A stretch of DNA of 61,430 bases, from assembly GCF_019219075.1 (NCBI RefSeq), contig NZ_JAHUWJ010000031.1:1-61430 (forward strand), given 5' to 3'. The translations under genes were made by a program, and so were the position numbers. This DNA is from Chitinophaga sp. sic0106. Its GTDB lineage: Bacteria > Bacteroidota > Bacteroidia > Chitinophagales > Chitinophagaceae. The notes below the pieces were generated by a model. That model was not told where the DNA came from, made no database searches, and saw nothing but the letters and a program-made list of their open reading frames with translations. Below are positions 61,339 through 61,430 of the stretch, piece after piece (positions within the stretch are counted from its first letter, which is position 1; every line of letters begins with the position of its first letter).

Positions 61339-61430
61339 TTTCTTTTATATATTTTCTTTTGATTTTTTAACAAGATACTGACAACCATTTATTTATGATT
61401 ACATATCACTATTTTAGTGATTGATGTATC

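Noticed and set aside
1..61430. tRNA, rRNA, CRISPR or replication origin
   Set aside because: No cloverleaf, rRNA-like conserved segment, repeat-spacer series or DnaA-box cluster was recognised on either strand by eye; a tRNAscan-SE and Infernal run would settle the RNAs.

Overview
The window looks like a chromosome segment of a Bacteroidota bacterium, most likely Chitinophagaceae and close to Chitinophaga. The grounds are two complete ECF sigma/FecR/SusC/SusD loci, DUF6443-type RHS proteins, a dialkylresorcinol (flexirubin-type) gene set, TAnnTTTG-like promoter elements, TlpA-like thioredoxins with N-terminal extensions, and a Bacteroidota-style uronate operon. No tRNA, rRNA, CRISPR array or replication origin was recognised. 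The species call is inference from gene families.

Layout. (1) 1-1651: the 3' end of an RHS polymorphic-toxin gene with a nuclease-like tip and its probable immunity gene, whose natural start may be broken at a ten-A run. (2) 1770-10659, minus strand: a Sus-type locus in the order sigma factor, FecR, SusC, SusD, phosphodiester glycosidase-like lipoprotein, NHL-repeat lipoprotein. (3) 10833-14657: a periplasmic-binding-fold lipoprotein, guaA and a DUF2807 lipoprotein. (4) 14938-23336, plus strand: a dialkylresorcinol/flexirubin-type cluster with darA-like and darB-like genes, an unknown protein, a BtrH_N-domain protein, an ABC exporter, an acyl carrier protein, a ketosynthase and a cysteine-less chain-length factor. 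(5) 23346-25083: the 'mobile mystery protein' A/B pair (HTH plus Fic) beside a 333-bp tandem duplication that copies the 3' end of an M14 carboxypeptidase gene and a long palindrome. (6) 24861-31721: M14 carboxypeptidase, rpsT, and the sucA and sucB genes of 2-oxoglutarate dehydrogenase. (7) 31735-41427: a second sigma/FecR/SusC/SusD locus with two TlpA-like thioredoxins and an SRPBCC-like protein. (8) 41461-50699: an RsmB-type rRNA methyltransferase and a second RHS locus (accessory protein, 1411-residue RHS toxin, DUF5063-like immunity gene). (9) 50724-51993: an AT-rich graveyard of IS256-like and IS481/IS3-like transposase relics. (10) 52069-61430: an ABC exporter, mnmA, and a tightly packed hexuronate operon uxaB-uxaC-kdgK-eda-exuT ending in three successive inverted repeats.

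How the parts work together. The two Sus loci each have their own sigma/anti-sigma pair and would sense and import a specific polymer. Locus one carries a phosphodiester glycosidase and no ordinary glycoside hydrolase. Locus two carries extracytoplasmic thioredoxins and no hydrolase. The pigment cluster supplies the resorcinol half, part of the fatty-acid-like machinery and an exporter, but not the aryl-polyene starter genes, which must lie elsewhere if flexirubin is the product. The RHS loci are contact-type polymorphic toxin modules with C-terminal toxins next to matched immunity genes. The uronate operon takes galacturonate/glucuronate to pyruvate plus glyceraldehyde-3-phosphate but lacks the altronate/mannonate dehydratase step.

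The most interesting points are the RHS/immunity modules (including the A10 frameshift), the BtrH_N gene as a candidate ester-forming acyltransferase in pigment synthesis, the tandem duplication beside the HTH/Fic pair, the hydrolase-poor phosphodiester-glycosidase Sus locus, and the paired 22-bp-spaced repeats upstream of sucA. I did not see a clear-cut wholly new system. These are the best leads.
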